From Chrysophaeum taylorii (lineage: Eukaryota > Sar > Pelagophyceae > Pelagomonadales > Pelagomonadaceae), in assembly GCA_029834535.1 (NCBI GenBank), contig JAQMWT010000340.1:1-64000 (forward strand): DNA of 64,000 nucleotides, in the 5' to 3' direction. The position numbers and the translations under genes were made by a program. The notes under the pieces are model-generated. The model searched no databases and was not told the DNA's origin. It saw nothing but the letters and a program-made list of their open reading frames with translations. Positions 59,066 to 64,000 of the stretch are shown piece after piece; position 1 is the first letter of the stretch; every line of letters starts with the position of its first letter.

Positions 59066-61517
59066 AAAGGAAAGAAAAGGAAGGAAAGAAACCTTCTGCT
59101 ATCTTTTTTACCGCACCCCGCTCTCTTCGAGGCGAAGGCCTCCTCCTTTTCATATTCATAACGCGCGCCTTGTTGTCACTTCCTTTCATCTTCTTCTTCT
59201 TCGTGACGACGTGTGAACTCCCCTCCGTGTTTTGCTTACTGTCCGCGACGAAGATCCGAGCGGCTCGAGTCCACGCGAGTCGACCTTCTCCTGCCCGCCA
59301 CTTCGAGAGATGCTATGCCCACTACCACGCTTATTCGACTCACTTCTCGCTGTGCCGCTACTTTCTCGCCAACCTCCCTCGGGATCGATATCGATATCGA
59401 TATCGATCGTCCCCCGTTTTCTACGCTTCTTCTTTGCGCTCTGTCTTTTTGAGCAAGAAGTCTCCACCGTGCGCGAGGCGTAGGGTGTGGGGAACGTGAT
59501 GCTCTTTTAACGTCAGCCTCGGCGCAGATTTGGTACCCGCGGGTTCGAAGCGTGGCATCCTGCTCCTGCACCGCCCGCGGGTGAGCCCGGCAGTAGTCGT
59601 CGTGGCGTCGGTGATCACTCCTGGGCTCCTACCGACTCCTTATTCCCGATAGTCGCTCCGAGGACTGCGGCCGCCACTCATACTTCTTTTTACCTTAATT
59701 AATAAGAAGACCCGCGATGGCTTCTGTCATGGTCCGTTTATCTATCTGTTGTGCAAGATGGAAGGCACGGCTAGGGCGTTCGTTGGGTGTGCCCCTTGCC
59801 TTTAAATGTCGACTGCTAAGAGGGGGGGGTGTGTGTCGAGAGCATGAAGGACTGAGGGTGGGTTTGTGGGGTATGAGGGATGTGCCTGCCTGACGCGCCC
59901 CTTGTCTTTAAATGTCGACTGCTAAGAGGGGGGGGGGTGTGCCCCTTGTCTTAGTTTGGATAAATAAATAAATATCCAGGTTTCTCCTCCTTGGAGGATA
60001 TATGTCCGGCGGACAAATAGATACCATCCTCCTCCTCGACGCACATCACGATCATCACCACCGTGTCGGCCTAGCTTTGTTTGCCACCTACGGCTCCCTC
60101 TCCTGTGTGCGGCAACCGACCGCTGTCGTGGTGGCCCTTGTTTTTCTTCTCCCTCTTCGCTGCTTTAAAAGCCATCACACCATATTCTTCGAGTTTTTTG
60201 TTTTTTTTCTCTGCGATCATCCAATAATATTCTAGCTCGTTGAGCCTCGGAGTTGCTTAAAATGACATTGTCGCATATTCCGAGTCTAATACTAACATAC
60301 CCTTTTTGTCGCGGCGGTTTGGGCTAAGAGCTTGTTGTTCTCAGCATCGCAGTCTTCACCTGGCCCCGCCGTGCGCGCCGCCTTTTTTTTTGTAGTTTGC
60401 TATTCATATTCAAACCCCTCGCGCGGCCTGCTGCTTCGGGCGAGGCACCTATAGCCTTCTGGAGCGTAAAAATGCGGCGAGCCGAGGGACTGCACGGGCG
60501 GCCCCATTACATTGTTCGGGAGGAGAGAGGTTCACCGCGCGTCTTTCTTGGAGAAACAGATATACGTCATGTCCGCTGACGCTGATTCTCGCACATCCCG
60601 TCTCTAGCCTGTCGGCGCTTGTTTTGCATGCTTATTTGGCGTAAAGCCATGCGTCGGTTACGTCCAGCCCCGAGGCGACGTCTAGAATTTTCAGCTCCTT
60701 CGCTCGCCTCCGCGGTGCACGCGGCGGCGTCGTTCCGTTCCCTTCTCGCGGCCATGCTTTGCCCCTCCGACGGCGCGCGGCAGCGCGGAGGCGGGCGTCG
60801 CGAAGCTTCGTCGCGGGCGAAACCCTTCGGTAGGTTGCTGCACCTCCGGCTACGCGACGGCCGCCCCTTCTTCCGTCAGCAACTGGCGCCTGGCGGACTC
60901 TGCCCGTGTTTGCCATCACGATCTCGTCCTACGCGCGCGGCGATCGCCATTGCTGAGTGCCTGCCACCCTTTTCGCAGCCATACCAGCAGGTGGCCAGTA
61001 CTGGTGGTCGCCGGGGTCGAAGTCAGAGGCTGACGTCGGGTACACCAGGACACCATCGGACTCTTCATATGTACCATCTTAGGCGCTCCCGTTCCTTTTT
61101 TTCCTCGGCCTCGTCGTCGTCGGCGTGTGGTCCGACGTTGAGTTCAGCAACGCCGATGGCCGCGTCAAGCGCGGTTGGTGTAATAACCAGTTCGGGCGGT
61201 CATAGCGCGTGCGAAATTCATCGAGCCAATTGCGCGACCACTAAGAGTGCATGCGGGCGTCCAAGTGGACGTCAATGACGGAAGCGCCCGCGAAGTTCGT
61301 CCTCGACGCCTGCCAGCAGCACGTCGGCGGGCGCCTGGTTCAAAATCTGAAAGAGGAGAAGATACCTCGTTGACGTTGAAGTCTTGCCCATGTTGAGCTC
61401 CCTCCTCCACGTTGGGGCCCTCAGCTGGCCCAAAATCCGCTTCAAGGTGCATCATATTGCTCCACGCAGCTCTCCAAGCGGCTCGCTCGAACAAGCGAAC
61501 GAACTTGGGACTTATTA
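59066..61517. other. Long intergenic region with repeats; no supported gene
   Basis: (ATCGAT)n palindromic repeat at 59384-59408. A 46-bp block (GCCCCTTG(C/T)CTTTAAATGTCG plus ACTGCTAAGAGGGGGGG) occurs at about 59788 and 59895, with a third partial copy at 59940. AT-rich unique DNA follows to 60400. Plus (60619-61278) and minus frames overlap at 60.6-61.3 kb without known domains. On the minus strand near 61.2-61.3 kb short protein-like stretches suggest a decayed gene, but I cannot name it. Confidence 0.5.
59788..59952 (+). repeat. Direct repeat, ~107-bp period
   Basis: Two near-identical 46-bp copies ending in G8 to G10 and a partial third. They stand in otherwise unique sequence. Confidence 0.8.
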
Positions 61518-61542
61518 TCCTAACTACTAATCGACAGATGTT

Positions 61543-61577
<35 letters not shown>

Positions 61578-62562
61578 TTGTCCCTCGATTTAGGGTAAGG
61601 ATCATGTGGGCCCGCGAGCCACACATTGATCCTCCAAGTCGTCCACGGCGACCTCGCAGACTATTTCCACGACCCGCGGCGGCTCTTTCAGCGCGCCATT
61701 CTCACGCCCCGTCGAAACGATGTTGTCGATGCTGACAACGCGCGCATGACCGCGGCCTTTTTTTCCCGGAGACGAGGCGTCGGAGTTCTTTTCGACCGAC
61801 TAGGTTGGGTCGGAAGACGACGCCTCGCTCTCAAGAGTCGAGTTTTGAACTCCCTGACAACCAACGGCATGCTGACTTTGATCGCGAGCTTAAAGTCTTC
61901 GCAACCTCGACCCGTCGCACGGCCACTGCAACGGTACCAGATACATGATCGATCGTGTCGTTGTCACCGAGGCTCCTCCAACCTGTATCCCGTAAGGCCC
62001 GCCGACGCCAAACGATCACCAAGAGCCAGGGCCAGACGCCCCGCGAGGTCGGCGTCCTCTTGGCGAAGCCCGTCTTCTGCCACGTCCAGCTCTACGTGGC
62101 TCTCTGTCGATCGGCAACCCCGAGGATATCCTCTTCTGAGTCGACGACTCCACCCTACCCCACACGTGCTGCGCAATACCGATAAGCCCCCTCCCGGCGT
62201 CTACACGCGCACGGTAGGTGAACTTACTGGGACCACGTGAACTTACTGGGGTTTGAGATTGGGACTAGGTGAACTGAGTGACCAGGTGAGCTTACTGAGA
62301 CCAGGTGAACTTACTGGGTTTTTTAGAGTAAACTTAAGGATTGGCGGCGCGTGCGGATCACAGCAGCTTGGATTGGCGGGGGTGAGAGCGACGAGCTCAA
62401 AGGAGTGGGTGTGAGCACGAGTGGGTTTACGCCGAACTTACTGGGGTTAGAGATTTGGACTAGGTGAACTTACTGACCAGGTGAACTTACTGGGACCAGG
62501 TGACCAGGTGAACTTACTGGGGTTAGAGATTGGGAGTAGGTGAACTTACTGGCCTGCACTTG
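61518..62562 (+). mobile_element. Single short Helitron derivative, complete ends
   Basis: 1045 bp. Starts TCCTAACTACTAATCGACAG, has (TGTC)n, then a 204-codon open frame (61626-62240) whose first part is helicase-like (RAILTPRRNDVVDADNARM) while the later motif TITKSQGQTPREVGVLLAKP lies in another frame, then GTGAACTTACTGG repeats, and ends GGCCTGCACTTG. The flanks are TTATTA on both sides, A before the TC end and T after the last G. It is the same family as the two arrays, here without tandem copies, and so defines the unit ends. Confidence 0.85.
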
Positions 62563-62709
62563 TTATTATTAAGACCATCGACCGACGCAGCTAAAACGTG
62601 GCTAGAGGCGAATGGCGCCAAAGAATCCGTGCCCAAAGCCAAAATCGGAGCGGGAGAAGCGCCGGGGAGGCAAGACGAAGCCTGCGCACAAGTTTAAGCG
62701 AAATCGGCG
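62563..62709. other. Spacer, start of a possible short frame
   Basis: An ATG at 62612 opens a Lys/Arg-rich frame (MAPKNPCPKPKSEREKRRGG) of 79 codons that runs into the gene below in another frame. No domain recognised; less likely than the spliced reading starting at 62710. Confidence 0.4.
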
Positions 62710-62973
62710 ATGGCGGACGCTGAGAAGAAGCGGCTGCAGCCGCGAGGAGCAGAACTTGGTCGGGGCTTACTACCTTGAGTTGCTTGACGACGCACGCACG
62801 CACGCACGCACGCACGCGCAGGCACGCACCTGGAGTCGCAGTGCATCATAACGGTAATGCAGCAGCTCGAGGTCCGGCTCGAGGGGCCAGCGGCCTTATG
62901 CAGGGCGCCGAGCTGCGCCGTATTCTCTGCGCTGCTCACGGAGATCGAAGAAGAGAATGCGCTCGTGGACTGA
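62710..62973 (+). CDS. Possible small two-exon gene, 66 residues, unknown function
   Basis: Proposed exons 62710-62758 and 62822-62973 with a 63-nt GT-AG intron that holds a (CGCA)n tract. Splicing joins MADAEKKRLQPRGAELG to THLESQCIITVMQQLEVRL and ends TEIEEENALVD in frame. The product is amphipathic and helical in look, perhaps a coiled coil, with a plausible start and stop. No family is recognised. The acceptor lacks a pyrimidine tract, which lowers confidence. Confidence 0.35.
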
Positions 62974-63460
62974 CTGGTCAGACGAACCACCAGGTATGCG
63001 GTAGGCGACAAAAATATCGGCGGCACCAAAAGGTGCAGCAGCAGATTTTGCTGACGCGGTAGCTCAAGAATCGTAAGAGCGGTCGCAAGCACGTGAACTG
63101 AGTTCTCTGGGTGCCTCCGTACACGTCCTGCAGGACCGGGTTTTTCCCTCCTGCAACGCGCGGCACTCGAATGATGAGCTCAGTAGTTAGTTAGTTAGTT
63201 AGTTAGAGAAGGCCCAGCAGTATATAGATGGAGGCCAAGAAGCTCGTCGCGGTGGTGGTGAGGAGCACGTCGATGGTATTCATCATGGAGTGCTTGAGCG
63301 GAACCTACCATCGGCCCGCCGCATCCCGAAGCCGGCGCCGAGCAACAACGCCGATAGGAGGCCCAAGTTCAGCTCGCCTCGTGGAGAGAGTCGGTCATCA
63401 GTCATTGAGAATGAAAAATATAAACAACCAATCACTTAGGTGGTGATGATGATGATGTTG
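62974..63460. other. Intergenic with (TTAG)n tract
   Basis: (GTTA)n at 63184-63206 on the plus strand resembles the tails of the LINE fragments, but no LINE coding sequence precedes it. Otherwise nothing recognised; a (GATGAT)n stretch lies just before the peptidase gene's end. Confidence 0.5.
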
Positions 63461-64000
63461 CTAGACGTCGCCGGGGTTGGCGAGATGGAAGCGGCTGCTC
63501 CTGGGGGATTGGTGGTTGTTCGCGCGTGCTTGGCGAGACCGGAAGGCGGCCTGCATGCGGACCGCCATGACGTGCTCGAGGAGAAGCGAGGTCAATTCAA
63601 TGTCGTCATTCTGCTTGAAGGTCGCGTGGCAAAGGTTGACGGTCGTCCCGGCGCCGCCGGCGCCGCAGACGGCGGCGCCAATGTTCGCGAGGCGGTTGGT
63701 CCACGCCGGGAGCGCGCCGACGCCGAGCTCTATCGCGAACTCGTTGGAGAAGGAGCAGCAGTTTTTTCTGAGGATGTCGTAGGTGTTCCCCATCCAGTTG
63801 GGGACCATGTCGGCGAGGATGGCCTTGACAGCTTGTCTCGACAAGCTCGAGTTGCCAAGAAAAACAGTTTCGCGATAGGTGTGAAGCGGACACTTGGCGG
63901 GGTTGCAGGCGAAGACGCCCGAGGTGGCCTTGTCGCAGCCGCCGAAGGAGTACTCCTTTCCATAAATCTGGACCGCCGCGTGGAAGATTCCGGCCCCGGC
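63461..64000 (-). CDS. PPPDE/DeSI-family thiol peptidase, 5' end outside window
   Basis: The frame is open from position 64000 down to the stop at 63461 (179 codons seen). It has the catalytic His block GAGIFHAAVQIYGKEYSFGG, the segment VFLGNSSLSRQAVKAIL and the catalytic Cys block YDILRKNCCSFSNEFAIELG with ALPAWTNRLANIG after it: all marks of the PPPDE (DeSI) family, whose members cut SUMO or ubiquitin from proteins. Insertion of ACNPAKCPLHTY before the second block is seen in protist members. After the peptidase, VRMQAAFRSRQAR resembles an IQ motif. The start codon lies beyond the right edge. Confidence 0.92.
   Translation of the reverse strand, partial: AGAGIFHAAVQIYGKEYSFGGCDKATSGVFACNPAKCPLHTYRETVFLGNSSLSRQAVKAILADMVPNWMGNTYDILRKNCCSFSNEFAIELGVGALPAWTNRLANIGAAVCGAGGAGTTVNLCHATFKQNDDIELTSLLLEHVMAVRMQAAFRSRQARANNHQSPRSSRFHLANPGDV

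Noticed and set aside
63184-63206. Fourth LINE copy, suggested by a (TTAG)n tract
   Set aside because: No LINE 3' UTR or coding sequence adjoins it.

Overview
This window looks like nuclear DNA of a unicellular eukaryotic alga or alga-like protist. Host genes are GC-rich, densely packed and mostly intronless; where introns can be inferred they are tiny (41 and 53 nt). The gene set is eukaryotic (ISCU, a mitochondrial carrier, ALG6/ALG8, CDC14, a VPS13-like protein, PPPDE peptidase, Golgi-type glycosyltransferases). A stramenopile such as a pelagophyte is my best guess from gene style and domain fusions; this is inference.

Layout. 1-5.2 kb: a decayed autonomous Helitron (Rep + Pif1 helicase) on the minus strand, cut by the window edge. 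5.2-8.1 kb: non-coding DNA with GC hairpins, a ~200-bp tandem repeat and a duplicated ~300-bp block. 8.1-12.6 kb: a head-to-tail array of short Helitron derivatives; a plus-strand array lies at 20.0-23.2 kb and a single copy at 61.5-62.6 kb. 12.65-18.7 kb: host genes for a small conserved protein, a GT11/exostosin fusion, a GT61 glycosyltransferase and a WrbA quinone reductase. 18.8-26.2 kb: LINE 3' ends with (TTAG)n tails, minisatellites and the second Helitron array. 26.5-32.2 kb: a broken Ty3/gypsy element that carries a cytosine-C5 DNA methyltransferase between its protease and reverse transcriptase; it abuts a truncated ankyrin gene. 34.7-64 kb: a gene-dense host block, often head-to-head: MORN protein/GMP reductase, NTP-transferase-glucuronokinase/mitochondrial carrier, ISCU, ALG6-like, CDC14, glyoxalase I, PHR/F-box-like protein/VPS13-PDZ protein, TPR protein, triple-RRM protein, and at the right edge a PPPDE peptidase.

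How genes relate. Several host genes serve glycan assembly: GT11/exostosin and GT61 (secretory-pathway glycosylation), glucuronokinase fusion (UDP-uronic acid supply) and ALG6-like (lipid-linked oligosaccharide). ISCU and the carrier are mitochondrial. The most interesting item is the methyltransferase-bearing retroelement; next are the Helitron derivatives with a recognisable 5' TC end, an unusual CTTG 3' end and A|T flanks at all three loci.
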